Of a DNA stretch of 64,000 nucleotides, positions 23,970-39,296 are shown piece by piece. The notes below the pieces were generated by a model. It searched no databases, was not told the origin of the DNA, and saw only the letters and a program-made list of their open reading frames with translations. This DNA is from Holothuria scabra (Eukaryota > Echinodermata > Holothuroidea > Aspidochirotida > Holothuriidae), in assembly GCA_037179385.1 (NCBI GenBank), contig CM074190.1:4106284-4170283 (forward strand), read 5' to 3'. Position 1 is the first letter of the stretch, and the number at the start of each line of letters is the position of its first letter. The position numbers and the translations under genes are program-made.

Positions 23970-24125
23970 AATATTCGGGGCGATGCTCACTGTTTAACAA
24001 GAAATTTTCTTTCTGGCCAACGATAACCCTAATCCCTAACCCGAACAAAAAATACAATCGATACAATACAATGGCAACAGCCAATCAAGAAACACCTTGT
24101 TAAACAGTGCACCAACCCGAATATT
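23970..24125 (+). mobile_element. MITE family 4, copy 1, with telomere-like core
   Basis: A 156-bp element has terminal inverted repeats of about 30 bp. The left end reads AATATTCGGGGCGATG then CACTGTTTAACAAG. The right end is CTTGTTAAACAGTGCACC then CCCGAATATT. An inverted copy lies at 59225-59389. The interior carries ATAACCCTAATCCCTAACCC, close to the animal telomere repeat. There is no open frame. The superfamily is unknown and target duplications are not clear. Confidence 0.8.
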
Positions 24126-25984
24126 CCCACCAGCGAAATTAAGTTATAAATAAATTGAATGCAATGTCACCTATAATGTGCCAAGACGACGTCACATATT
24201 TCCCATTATGCAATACATCGCAAGAAAAAATTGCATTTCTTGAAAATGAGAATCTTTCGACTGCTTCTGAGATGGAATTTTCAACTTGAAAGAGAAAAAA
24301 TCTGCGTATATTAAAGCTAATGAATCATATATCCGGTTAATCCTTTCAAGTATAACATGGTCAACATTCTGTAGCAATTCTACGTCCATGACCTTTAGGG
24401 CTGTAAAGAGATTCTTCTAGCTAGGCTGTGCCTTTTTCATTTCCCGGGGTTTTTAAATAAAATTAAACCGCTGTTTTACATTTTCCTAGAAAAAAAATAA
24501 GAGCAAATGACGGATCACCTACTCCAAATTGCCTAAAAGAATTCTATGGTCATTTTTTGATAAACAGACTCCGCAATCAGTACGCAGATAGTTGCGGAAT
24601 GGAAGAAACGGTAGGTTGGGTTACGTTAGTTTTTAAAACAAACACTGCCTTGGTGTCCCCCAAAAAACGTGAACAGATAATTTCGCAAAATGGAAACATG
24701 AAATCAAAGTTGACAAGCATCCCCGTTTCGATCAGTAATGAGTAGCTTTCCGGGGAAAGATATACCTCAACATCACCATCCTTGTCAGCCAATTAGATAT
24801 TAAAGTGTGCACCTGACCAAACATTTCATACATTGGCCAGGTTGATGTTAGCGAGCAAAGTCAGCTTGTACTTTTTCCCATCTTTGACTCACTCCTTTAC
24901 AATGTGACCTCATAAGTTCATCACGTCCTATAAGTATAACCCACTCAGAACTTCCAAGAAACTGCCATTACTACAATATCTGTCAGAGCTTGAAGTTTGT
25001 TTTAAAAGAAGAATTTTAGGCTTATTGAAGAACTAAAAATACTTTCCGGCGCCTTCGGCAATGTTGTGTCTCCTAAGAATATTCAATTGCGGGTCACACG
25101 GCTTACAACTGAATCATCGCAACAGAGAATGGATAGGCAATTTACGAAATAATCATTAATTAGGGTCGGTTAACCGGTTTGCCACGTAGCGTGTTTGTAC
25201 AACCAAAGGTAACTACAAAGATTAGGCTGTGTAATTTACTCACGGAGTTGGTATAATCATACCAACGCCGACTTTAATTTTTTAGTTTCATTCAAAAGTG
25301 CCACTTGGGTTCAAACGAACAAAATGGGAACTTTGGTCAGTGTTCTGTAGTTCCCAAGGTATTAAGTCCTTGCGCAGGTATGGCTTCACAATTTTTGTCA
25401 TGAAACATTCATTTCACTTCCACAACTTCCTTATTGGAATATTTTATTTCATTTGATTTTCATGTATGGTGGATACAGCAAAATTACAATCACTCATGTA
25501 CAGTTATAGAGTTATCCAGAAACATGTGCAGGGGAAGTTAGTATGAGCACATCTCAGTTTTGAATGAATCCTTTGTGTAGGAATAATGTCATTATAATTC
25601 CATTGGCAGAAATTAGCGTAATTCTACAAATACTATGCTGGTCAATAACTCTTTACAACCCATTGAGCTACTGTCAATGGAGTGCTCCCACATGGCGTCA
25701 CAATTAGTAAGACTTGCTCACTCCACTGTCAAGCAAAAATTAACAGTTTTAGTGCAACAGTCACCAGCTGCTTCTCGGCTAGTTACACTAGATTTTGGCC
25801 GTAACAAGAGACGGGGCTTGAGACGTCGGTAAAAACACTCTATTAAAGCACCCTGTACAATTTATGGATTTTAAGTAGAAATTCAGACCTTAGCATATAC
25901 TTGTCATAGACGACTTATTCATGGATATTCATTCGATGTATCATAGAAAGCGATCATGGAGACGCGGGGATATTGTTACCCTAA
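24126..25984. other. Unassigned DNA; short ORF with a basic tail
   Basis: No gene is certain. The plus-strand frame 25635-25832 (65 codons from ATG) ends in the very basic GRNKRRGLRRR just before its stop. This is unusual for chance AT-rich frames but is not diagnostic. A perfect palindrome, GTTGGTATAATCATACCAAC, lies near 25246-25265. Confidence 0.3.
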
Positions 25985-26320
25985 CAGTGGCGGCGCTACG
26001 GGGGCATTTGTCTTCTCAGATTTTTCCTTTTCCCACAGTTAGATCAGTTAAGAGCTAGTTCAACCGATACATAAATAATATACCTCTAATGAGACTTAAT
26101 TTTCACCCACAAATGAGCTAAAACCTCAGATGTTCCTGTGGCTTTGCCCCTGGACCACACACGGGAGGGGGCGGGCTTTGAATTCGGTTTCGCTGTGCGA
26201 GCGAAAATTTTTACCCCCAACACTTTCCTTTGCCTCTGACCAGGGAGTTTGTCTCTAGCAACCCCCTGCTCTGACTACCTAGTTTGTCGCCACAGTTTTA
26301 ACATTCTGGCGCTAACACTG
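25985..26320 (+). mobile_element. hAT-like non-autonomous element, 336 bp
   Basis: The ends are CAGTGGCGGCGCTACGG and TCTGGCGCTAACACTG, which pair as imperfect inverted repeats (CAGTG...GCGC). The immediate flanks are ACCCTAA on the left and CCCCTAA on the right, a near-perfect 7-base direct repeat. Ends of CAG...CTG with an 8-bp target duplication are typical of the hAT superfamily, so this fits with some decay. The interior has GTGCGAGCGAAAATTTTTAC, a phrase resembling the recurrent motif in the large element at 54978. There is no transposase. Confidence 0.6.
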
Positions 26321-27249
26321 CCCCTAATATTTATAGAGAAGGCTGTCATTTCACATATCCCCCCACATTGAGGCAAAAAATATATACAGTCGATTCACAT
26401 TTTCTTTTATTATAAGAAGTAGGCTAGTGGATATAGATTGCTTTTTTGAGTCATGCAGTCCATTTATTTTTGTTTTGTTTTGTTTTTACAAAAAAATCAA
26501 CTGGGTAACATGTGTTTGTTGTACAAAAGTAAAGGTTTTACACTTAGTCTAATAGTATTTCGTGTGGACGCTATTCTACCAAAACACGATAATGAATCTC
26601 TTCTCGTTGTGCTAGCTGTTTGAAAGATTTTGTACTTCAATTTTTCTTGTGTAAATATGTTTCGCGTCTTAATGCTGTGCAGTGTAGTATGAGGGGAATT
26701 CCCTCGCAATCTGGCCACTTGGATTTGCTCTTAAAGAAAGATTTTTGACGCACTTCGCGTGTCCAAAACAGTTAGATCATCGATGTTTCGGGAGACCGCC
26801 GTCTCTAGAGACGCCTCTGATGGCCCAATCCCTAACGGCAAAACGGGTTCGAATATGGTCCTCATAATGAGAATATCCTTTCACGAGTCTTTGATAAGTC
26901 TGACAGTTGGTTTTTAATATGGCAAATAGCATAGCAGTAAAAAGTCGGCACTCTTGGGCCTACATCTCTCACAATCGATACATTCTTAGCAGTAACTAGT
27001 ATTAGCACTGAAGATTTCTAACAAAAGCTAGTTAAAGTTCAAGCTAAGTTTACGTCCATTATCAAGGGGTATCATGAAGTAACTCATTGAGAACTAAACT
27101 AACGACTAGACTACTTGCCTTTGAAGCTAACTTTACTCGTAACACAACTTTTGAATGCCGCACTTAAAGCTTGGTATGCTCTTCTGTCATTCAATGTCCT
27201 GGCAAAACCATCCTCCATGTCAGTGTTTCAAATCTCTTCATCTTTTTAA
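26321..27249. other. No supported gene
   Basis: A short perfect palindrome CGTCTCTAGAGACG lies near 26801-26814 in a stretch with CGCGAAGTGCG-like wording (26745-26760). The minus-strand frame 26497-26718 has no recognisable features. Confidence 0.4.
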
Positions 27250-27685
27250 CAGGCCCGTAGCCAGCCCATGTGGATGGGGTGGGTCTTTTTTCCAAGATGT
27301 GGACCTTTTTCCAAATACGATGGCGGTTGGCGCATGCTGTAAGCATGCAGTTGCTATGGGTCCGGGGCATGCTTCTCCTGAAAAGTTTAAAATCTGCAGA
27401 TCTCCTCCAATCTGGAGCATTTTAAAGGACTTTTGAACACAACTGAAGTCCCTTTCCCCCAGGGATTCCACACAGTGCACCACTTTTTGAGAAAAAAATC
27501 ATACATGCAATCTGAAAGGTTTTATCTTCCTGTGAAAAGTGAACGGAAATTCGTCCTCACTATGTCAAGATAAAAAAATATTTCATAGCTGACCCTTCAA
27601 ACACAGAACTGGAAAAATGGACCTCCCTCAAGTTGGAGTGAGTCGTTCGAACGCTCCGCCCCCCCCCCCCCCGGCTACCCGCCTG
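27250..27685 (+). mobile_element. hAT-like non-autonomous element, 436 bp
   Basis: The left end is CAGGCCCGTAGCCAGCCC and the right end is CCCGGCTACCCGCCTG. Read inward from both ends they agree at 12 of the first 15 bases, in the pattern CAGGC..GTAGCC. The flanking 8 bases (CTTTTTAA and TTTTACAT) are not a convincing target duplication. The GTAGCC end motif is the same as in the larger element at 54978. A 14-base C run (27659-27672) sits beside the right end. The short frames inside (27155-27483 and 27617-27907) cross the element edges and are not credible genes. Confidence 0.55.
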
Positions 27686-30600
27686 TTTTACATCTCTGTA
27701 TTGCAAAAAGAAGGAAAATACTCACAAAAACATAGCATTTTGCGCTCTTTGCCCACATTAGTACACCATAACACTATCTCTGGCAAACTTGAGATATTCC
27801 CTTTGATTTCTGCAATAGGTTATTGCATAGTGTTACCACTCACTACAAACATAACCCTCCTTCGGTTCTCCTGTGCACCCCTCCAAATATCAGATAGTCG
27901 TTTGTGAAGATGTCTAAAACAGATCGTCACCTTTGAAACTTACGAACAACTTTTGTTTATTTGAAGTAATGTCTCCTATATTCATGATGCGGCATAATTT
28001 TACAGTTGGCACCGCTGCGTATGCTAAAACCCTGCTATTTGATTGTTATACTTGAATGTTGCAAAAAATGCCTCCCAGATATATTTTACCGATACAATCA
28101 ACACAAAGCAGTTTTGCAAATACTTGTTAAACTTTTCAACCACATGGACTTTCCCTCAAACTTCCCCCCGCTATTGAAGCCGACATTTCTTAATAAAACT
28201 TCTATCAAAATTGATAGTAAATATATGACCATTTCACACACATTTTGACACGTTCTACCTGCGTTCAAGCGTATCGATAATGGATATTACGAACCCATAA
28301 TTGGGCTTATTTTTGAAGATATGAACCAAATAGGAAAGGAATAGTTTATTCCGTCGAATGAAGTAACTTTTCTACATTAGATCAGAAGTACTTATATGGG
28401 TACGGTATCTGTTTCTTACATTGCGCATGTTGAAACATGCTGTGGGGTGTACGCGTTACGAGTAAAGCTCTATCATCGTAATCTGATTACAGGTTTACAT
28501 ATTCTTCATTTCAACGTTTTCATTGGGTTGAAAATCTAATTTTAAGAAATTTGTGGACTTTATAAGAATTCTCACAGAAAATGTAATTGAACGGAAGAGA
28601 AACCATGGAAATGTAAAGTAGCAAGTCAAATTATATGTGCAGGGAGAATAGGATAGACCTGCAATATTCCAAGATCAGTTGTTGAAAATATGAAGATGCC
28701 CTCACACATTTATTTCTAACGTGGGTTGCTATTTGTGTCTTGGTCTAAGTAAGTGGAGGATGGACAGCGTAATGTGACTAATGATCCACATGTTTGTTGT
28801 TTATGAATACAATGGCTACTTCGTAGGTACTCTGATTGATCTATTTCAAGGAATTTTATTAGTCCATAGTTTCATTTAGTCCTCAATTCTCGTGGAGTTT
28901 CACACACACCTACATACGCACCCCCTACACGTACATACATACACAAATAAAAAATAAGGTCGAACCAAGCGTAGGGCAACATATCTATTTGCCTTTAATT
29001 CGATACCGTAGTTACTTTGATTACCCGGAATAAACTTTTGTTTTTTTATATGTTGGAATGAACCATTCTTCTTTTAGGGGGATTACTATAGTATTCCACT
29101 TTTCAATATTCAACTTTGTAGAGGCCACATTTAATGCTCCATCGGGAGTAAACGCTTGGTTTCGCCGGACCACTTATTGCCAGCGAATCCAGAAGAAGAG
29201 TTGGGAGGACTATAGCAAGGGTATTTTGCCTTAGTTGCCTTGGTAGCCTGGCATTTGTTTAAATCAAAGGTAATGACCTATCTCAACTCCACCCTTTTCC
29301 TAGCTTAATACTTGATTTCTCTCCTATTGCAAAAGTTTCCGTCTTTAAAGATGGCGAACAAGCAGAAATTAATTTTACTCGGAGATGAATCATCTTGATG
29401 TCAAAGTAGACATAGACTAGTTTCAATTTTACATGTGGGGGCGGATGGATCTTCAGTTATCCCTTCCTGATTGTCAGAATATAGTCCGTGGGCGTATAGA
29501 CGGATCAGGACAGTCAAATGGCGGTCCGATGATTTTAGTCTGACATAACTAGGGTCTGTTACCTTTAGTCGTTTCATTTTCTTGCTTACCTGTATCATGG
29601 ATGGTTGTAAACTGAATTATATCTTGATTCATTCAATTTCACTGAATGTGAGGGTTTGAATTTTATATGAACATTAAATGAAGACGATTTAAAACTGACG
29701 GACCCCACTAATGGCTGCCAACAGTCACTAAAAACAAGCGCTGAATGGATTCGTCTATAGTAAACCGTTTAAGTCATTCTAACACCAAAGAAGCTTTCAC
29801 ATCTTGATACAGTCACTATCAAGAAAAACTGCATTGGGTTTATGGATCACGACAATGAGGAATTCTTTGCTTTCGCTTGTGATTTTTTGTATTACTTGGG
29901 TGTTATTTGGTTGGAAACTGAATCCTAAAACTCAATCCAAATAACCTACCAATCAGCTTTTCCTAATTCCCCTAATTTTTTTAAAGAGAACAGTTTATGA
30001 ACAGATGAAGGGCGTTTATACCTACCGTTTTGTCTATGAAAAGTTAACTTTTCCTCGATGTGTAAACATCCCCATATCCTGGTACATCCGTGACGCTGGA
30101 TTTTATATTTCTGAGGTGTTAATGAAGAGAATGGTATAAACGATTCTTCTCTCTTTCTCCACCACATAGCCGATTAAAGTGTTTAACTCGTTGCAAATGT
30201 TGTGAATAATCCATGTCTCTGGCTGGTGTATGCTATCCAGTTGGGGATATTACATTCGACCACCAGAATTCACACTCAAATTGCTGCTCTGTGCTCAACA
30301 ATTTTTCTGGGCCACTCGGTCTTGGCAGGAATTCCCTGGGAAGAAGGAGTGTAAAATCAGTGTTTCATATAGATTTTACATTTTTGTTAATTTGAAGTCA
30401 AGAGTTCTTTGCCTGTAAATTTTTACACAAATTTACATCACTGCAACCCAGGACATAGTCGCACAATATCTCTCGTAAACCCTAATCATGCCCCTTAACC
30501 TTTTAAAACTGACCATTTTACGACATGATTATTTCTGATTTGTACTTAATCATGCATAAACGTGCGCTTCCAAACCTGTTGCCTTCGAGAGAAGGAGATA

Positions 30601-31119
30601 CCATATTTGGCTAATTTTATATTTTGTTTTTCCAACCTCCATCTCAAGGACATTTTTAACACAGTTTGTTCTGAGGGTTTTACTTTAAAGCGGCTCATTG
30701 AGTTGCTTCATGAAATTCCACAAATTTTTCCAAACCTGTAAAGTTCTCTTCACGTACAAATGGCAAATGGTCAATCTTAGACAATCCCCATACCCTACAT
30801 ACTAATAACTCTTTAATGAGTTAGTACCTAACGGTTGAAATCGTTTTTCAAAAATTTGTGACCCGACACTTTTTCAAATTATGTACATAACCGTTACAAG
30901 TCATGACACCAGAAAATTCAAAATTTTAACGTTTTCTGTGACTTTTTAACTTGAAAATTGATTTGTTATGCTAACTATAAGCATTGTTATGTGGTTAAGT
31001 GACCCTTTGAGACTCTCATTAAGTTATCGATATCAACTCAATGAGTCTCTATAAAAATTAACATAGTAGCCTTGAGAACTATCAATGTCACTAACCAAAC
31101 CATAAACCGTATCATGGGT
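27686..31119. other. No supported gene
   Basis: This 3.4 kb of AT-rich DNA has no open frame above about 80 codons. A hairpin with arms AGACTCTCATTAAGTT and AACTCAATGAGTCTCT lies at about 31009-31049. I see no element with a partner here. Confidence 0.4.
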
Positions 31120-31310
31120 AATTAAGAAATAATTAATAAAGGGTTAAAAAGGAATTTAATAACAGTTCAACACTCCGCATCGTCATTTTTTTTTCACAAG
31201 CAACTAATTGCTTCAGAAAAATTCAAACTTTGAAGAGCTATATGGTGTTTAACTCAATAACGTTGAAAAATGTTGATATAATTCTAACAGATTTTTCTTT
31301 GGGAAGACCT
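31120..31310 (+). repeat. Dispersed repeat, copy 1 (partner at 60550)
   Basis: Blocks AAATAATTAATAAAGGGTTAA, TTCAGAAAAATTCA, GATATAATTCTAACAGATTT and TTCTTTGGGAA recur in the same order at 60550-60915. The second copy carries an extra insertion of about 140 bp. The family is unknown. Confidence 0.5.
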
Positions 31311-31323
31311 TTCTCTTTAACGT

Positions 31324-31746
31324 TTACAACCTGACAACGGGGACATATGAAGAAATAGTAGACCAATTGGGATTTCTACTGAAAATAATTTTATTACCAA
31401 TTGCAAAGTTACGTTTTTCACTCAACTCAACACACTTTATGTATTTTGCACTTGAACGCAAAATAAAAGCAAAAATAACATTTGCTGAAACTTTCGCGAA
31501 AGAATCAAGAAAAATGAATGTACATAGATCTACATATTTTAGCTTATATTTAGTACACGAGTTTCTCTGTTTAGTTAATCCGAAAATAAACGGGGACCGC
31601 TTTGTTTTCCTGCTGCAGAGTGAATCCTCTTCGGTGCGGGAAAAGCCTCGTTTTCCGCAGTGGGAATCGCGCGGTTTTGGTGTGAACGACAAATAATACA
31701 TGTGTTCCGTATGTAAAACACGATGTATACTATATAGAATATGCAA
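31324..31746 (-). other. 140-codon open frame, unassigned
   Basis: This is the longest open frame in the window apart from the AT microsatellite artefact. It is open on the minus strand, and 109 codons of the plus strand are open over the same bases (31367-31696). The minus-strand product is rich in serine, lysine and arginine with no signal peptide or clear membrane span. I do not recognise it. Simultaneous openness of both strands is common by chance. A single exon is possible but unproven. Confidence 0.15.
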
Positions 31747-32724
31747 AATTTTACGAAACCGCTATTTGGAACTTAATCTGCAGGCGTTTTCGATGCTTAT
31801 AGGCAACAGCTATCACTATTTACTTTTTCTTGCTTCTGAAGCAACGAATCATGTGACTTGAAGGAAAGAATAGATTGTTACTCTTCGTTACTATTCCGAC
31901 CAGTGTGTTGAGAAGCAAGTACCTCATACTTACTTTTCGATTAACAAAGCAAAAGACGAGATATAATATTTGCCATTGAGACAAACTGATGCAGTGAAAG
32001 GAAAGAAAAAAAAGAGTGAATATTTGACTCAAAATTTGTTTTAATTTATTTCATCAAAATCTGGGTAAATTTGAATAAGCCTGAGAGTGCGTCATTACGA
32101 TCATTATCCATACCTTTACAGGGTTTTTCTAATTTCTGTGGTCTTATCTGATATAAAAATATATCGTGAAAGTTGTACTTTTGAACTGCATGATTACACT
32201 ACGAAGGCTGCTACACACTTAATCAAGTTATCCGTGTCGTGTTTCATTATGCTGGTAGGCTAGACGATCACGGCTGCTTTAACTTGCTCTGTAATATTCG
32301 GTAATTTGTTTTTCAATCTTCAAAAAATTGCGAATAATTAAGGTTCGTGACAATTTTCATAAATTTTTTCATTGTTAGTTTTCATAAGTGTTTTGCACGG
32401 ATTATCGGATTAGAGGTAATTTACTGCTTAATTTTGAGAGTAGGGTGAACATTTACAAATAGTATTATTAGGGAGCACGTGTGTAAAACACGTTTTAATG
32501 ATTTGTATGGAATATGAAATCCTCCCTTTGTTTGCAGTAAATATTTCACCAAATGTTATACTTAATTATCATCAACAACAAGGAACGACCGCTTGTGTGT
32601 ATTTGCGCTTGTGTTCAAGTGTAGACAACACACATAATAAATTAACGTAACCGTATTGTACCGTATGAACCCACGGAACGTACGGTAACATTAAGAAAAG
32701 TTTAAAATTTTTTGATTTGTTTTG

Positions 32725-32728
<4 letters not shown>
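31747..32728. other. No supported gene
   Basis: The stretch is AT-rich and unassigned, with the 70-codon minus-strand frame 31820-32032 and no family signature. Confidence 0.4.

Positions 32729-32777
<49 letters not shown>
32729..32777. repeat. Microsatellite (TA)n, 49 bp
   Basis: This is an uninterrupted alternating T and A run of about 24 units. Confidence 0.98.
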
Positions 32778-32780
<3 letters not shown>

Positions 32781-33130
32781 AAAGTCAAATGTTCTTACGC
32801 TTTCATATCAATAGCGTTTAACAACGCATCTGCGAAAAATTCTGATCTTATATTCTGGCTACTTTAAATCACGTATTCTCAAACTTTGCGGTAACAAATA
32901 TGATTAGTTTATATAACTTATCTTAAGTTTAAATACAAAGCAAAAAAAAAAAGGGCAAAACATAAAAAACAGGTAAAACGGCATACCTCAGCCCCCACCC
33001 CCCCCCCCCCCTTAATTCGAAAAACAGCTACATCTCACAAATATTTTCATATAATACTTCAAGCAATTTTTATTTTAATTTTTTTTTTCAAAAAGAGAGC
33101 CATCTAGAAATAGAATAACATTAATGTAAA

Positions 33131-33900
33131 TTGGGGTGATTGTATTTACCCTTTAAAGTTTTCGGAATATTTGTCGAACAAACCATGACATGTAAAAATC
33201 TTACAATTTGCAAGTTGGAGGAGGATACAAATGACACTGCATATATCTGAAAAATGTTAATACATTCCGAGTAGAGCATTATTTAGATTAGTAGTTATTG
33301 GAGAATTTGATAAAAATGCCGTTTTAGCAGCCTATAGATGACCGTCATTTTTCAAAAGGACTCATAAAAAGACACCGAAGTTGGGCGGAGAATACAAATG
33401 GCACTGCACTGATTTGAAAAAGTCGATATGCAATTCCAGGTAGAGCATTATTGAGATGAGTATTCAAGAGAGATGTTGTCAAAGTCCGTTTTTAGCCTAG
33501 AGGACTTCTAATTTCAAACTTAAAATATCATATTCAAGGCAAACCTAAGTATAACTCTTTGTGAATTCCACAATTTAGTGAAAAAACTGCCAACACAATG
33601 ATACTATTGAGACATTCAGGAATTAGTATAACATTAACCCAGATTTATGCGATTGCACTTTTTACCTTTTAAAAATAAGTTTTTCAGACTTTTTCATGCC
33701 AGTCATGAATGGACTCAAAATAGTCACTGGATATTAGTTGGGCAGGGAGCGCAAATGGCCCTGAAATGATTTTAAAAATGTTAAAATACAATTCCAGGCA
33801 GGGCATTATTGAGATTTGTGCATGGTCACGAGAGACTTGAATGAAGTCGTTTTACCAGCCTAACTTCTGCTCATCGCTACGAAAAAGTCAACTCTGAGGG
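33131..33900 (+). repeat. Degenerate tandem repeat, monomer about 167 bp, with a MITE inside
   Basis: Three diverged copies start at about 33212, 33379 and 33737 with GTTGGAGGAGGATACAAATG, GTTGGGCGGAGAATACAAAT and GTTGGGCAGGGAGCGCAAAT. Each continues with TTCCAGG/GTAGAGCATTATT-type wording and a GTTTTAGCAGCCTA-type block. The first spacing is 167 bp and the second 358 bp. The extra 190 bp is accounted for by family 2-like sequence at about 33520-33690. The left border near 33131-33159 (TTGGGGTGATTGTATTTACC then CTTTAA) is itself an inverted end of family 2. Confidence 0.65.
33520..33690 (+). mobile_element. MITE family 2-like fragment (copy G)
   Basis: The segment has AACTCTTTGTGAATTCCACA followed by ATTTAGTGAAAAAACTG and ends with GATTGCACTTTTTACC then TTTTAAAA. 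These agree in order with the second half of copy B at 12872. It interrupts the degenerate tandem repeat. Confidence 0.55.
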
Positions 33901-37490
<3,590 letters not shown>

Positions 37491-37584
37491 CCTATATAGA
37501 TGAATGAGAGGCTTGGATAACAACGATATTCCGGTGTATGCCCAGGATCCAGAGGATTCTCAGAATTCTAGTTAAAAATTATTT

Positions 37585-37895
37585 AAAATTGAAAATGAAA
37601 GTTAAAACTAGAATTGCAACTGCACATACAATGATAAAAAGACACCGTGATTCGAGAGCAAAAGCAAAAGCATTCTAAAAGCAACCCACACAACCTTAGC
37701 CCTGGGCTAAGGTTGTGTGGGTTGCTTTTAGCGTTTGTTCGTTTGCTGGTCTGGTAGTAATTTTATTTGAACGCATTTTATTTCGCTTCATTCGAGCCGA
37801 GGAAGGCTGAATAAAATAGCCGAAAGCTTCTCGAATCACGGTGTCTTTTTATCATTGTATGTGCAGTTGCAATTCTAGTTTTAACTTTCATTTTC

Positions 37896-37901
<6 letters not shown>
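37585..37901. mobile_element. 317-bp foldback element with perfect 73-bp inverted ends
   Basis: The first 73 bases (37585-37657, beginning AAAATTGAAAATGAAAG) are the exact reverse complement of the last 73 (37829-37901). Inside lies a second perfect palindrome at 37675-37731. Near 37797-37829 a smaller hairpin, GAGCCGAGGAAGGCTG then AATAGCCGAAAGCTTCTC, resembles hairpins found near the ends of several LINE and Penelope-like elements. A 27-bp TA run follows directly (37901-37927). I cannot assign a superfamily. Confidence 0.8.
37675..37731. repeat. Perfect palindrome, 28-bp arms, 1-base loop
   Basis: The left arm begins CTAAAAGCAACCCACAC and ends CTTAGCCC at 37702. The right arm (37704-37731) is its exact reverse complement and the loop is a single T at 37703. 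Such an arrangement could extrude as a cruciform or be read as a strong RNA hairpin. Confidence 0.95.
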
Positions 37902-37927
<26 letters not shown>

Positions 37928-37931
<4 letters not shown>

Positions 37932-38291
37932 ACACCTAGGCACACTTTATAAAATTTTCGCATCTAAAGTTACATTTTACATACAAGAATATCATATTAG
38001 AATTATTATCACCATCTGAAAAGTCCACCTCTCAATTGAATCCCCAGTCTTACTTTAATATTCGTTGATCAATAGAGAAAATACCTATTTTATAGATGAA
38101 TTTGCTCAATGAGAATTTCAGAGGGTCACTTTGAAATAGAGAGGCATTTATTCACCCGTGGTTGATAAAATATAATGAAAAAGCGAAATTGTTAGATACA
38201 TATCTCCGTTCAATATCTGATTTGAATAATTTTGTTATGGTTCTTGTCATTTTTTACACAAAATCGTACCGGTATGTAAAGGTTAGATAAA
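37928..38291. other. No supported gene
   Basis: AT-rich DNA separates the palindromic element and the SINE. Nothing is recognised. Confidence 0.45.
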
Positions 38292-38505
38292 ATGGTTAGA
38301 TGGATTTTTACGGCCCAGTTTTTAACCAATTGGTTCAAGCAGAGCCGGCGGCGGCTTTTTTCCAGTTGTGGCTCACTGGTTTGCTTTCCCTATTCCATTG
38401 CGGAGCACCAAGTACAATGACAGTATGTTCCGTTTATAAAGTCCTCGGGATGACGTCAGGAGTCGAACCCCCGACTGCAAGACAAATGCTCTAACCCAGG
38501 CTTTC
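38292..38505 (-). mobile_element. tRNA-derived SINE, nearly full length (copy D)
   Basis: Read on the minus strand, a tRNA-like head contains GGGTTAGAGCATTTGTCTTG (D-arm and anticodon-arm side, about 38479-38498) and a good B box GGTTCGACTCC at 38459-38469. It then passes through a linker (GACGTCATCCCGAGGAC) into the body shared with copies A, B, C and E. The tail at the low-coordinate side is short (TTAGATAAAATGGTTAGATGG region). The 5' half of the A box is weak, so present-day transcription is uncertain. This copy identifies the direction of the whole family. Confidence 0.8.
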
Positions 38506-38969
38506 TCAATTAAATTTTATGAAGCACCACACTGTTAAATGTTACTGATATAAAGTGCCAGTGATTGCCGTCCTGGGGGGGGGGGAGAATAAGGGGTGTC
38601 TCCATCCCTTTTTGAAAATTTTTACGTTTCAGAAGGGGCATACATTCAAAATGGTACAAATTTTGTTCAATTTTCCCGAAATTTTTCACAAACTTAACAA
38701 TTTTTGTCGATTCACCGGTAACGATGAATCAACATGGCACTGACTCTAATGAATGTAAACAGTGACGGTGATTTTACATTCTTGTGAGAACAAATAAGAC
38801 GTTATTTTATATCTTCGTCTGTATATATGCTAAGTCAGTCTGTGGGAAGTACTAGATTTATTTACGGTACCTATTTTTGAGCCAAAACAATTCTTGTCAA
38901 TTATTTGCACCACTCCAAACCACGTCGCGCGCCGCTATTTGTTGAAGCTTTCTCTAACCACTTGAACAT

Positions 38970-39141
38970 ACTCTAAAAGAATATGGTCAACTATGCACCG
39001 ACCCGAACAATGGTCAAACAGTTGCAGTTTTGGTCAAAAGTTACCATTTTATGGTCAGATTTGACTAAAATTGGTCGTGGTTGACCATAGATTTGGTCAA
39101 CAAATTAATGTTGAAATTGATCATAGTCTTTTTTAGAGTGT
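38970..39141. mobile_element. MITE with ACTCTAAAA ends, 172 bp
   Basis: The ends ACTCTAAAAGA and TCTTTTTTAGAGTG are inverted repeats. The interior is built of many GGTCAA or TTGACC words in both orientations (for example near 38985, 39012, 39035, 39083 and 39096). It has no open frame. The family is unknown. Confidence 0.65.
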
Positions 39142-39296
39142 GTGCGGTCGGTCCTATCTTATGTAAATGCAATTTTAGTAACATCTGTGCAACTATGATA
39201 GGCTGTTAGTTCTTTATTAAATTTAACCTAAACTGGGTGAATTTATTTTAATACGTTATATACTACAAATTTACTTGAACCAAAGTAACCGTTGTG

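Noticed and set aside
37790..37840. Possible hammerhead ribozyme core
   Set aside because: The hairpin has GGCTGAATAAAATAGCC followed by GAAAG, but the required CTGATGA core and the third helix are not present.
38450..38505. A functional tRNA gene on the minus strand
   Set aside because: The T-arm side is good, but the acceptor stem and 5' half of the A box are missing and the 3' side continues into the repeat body.
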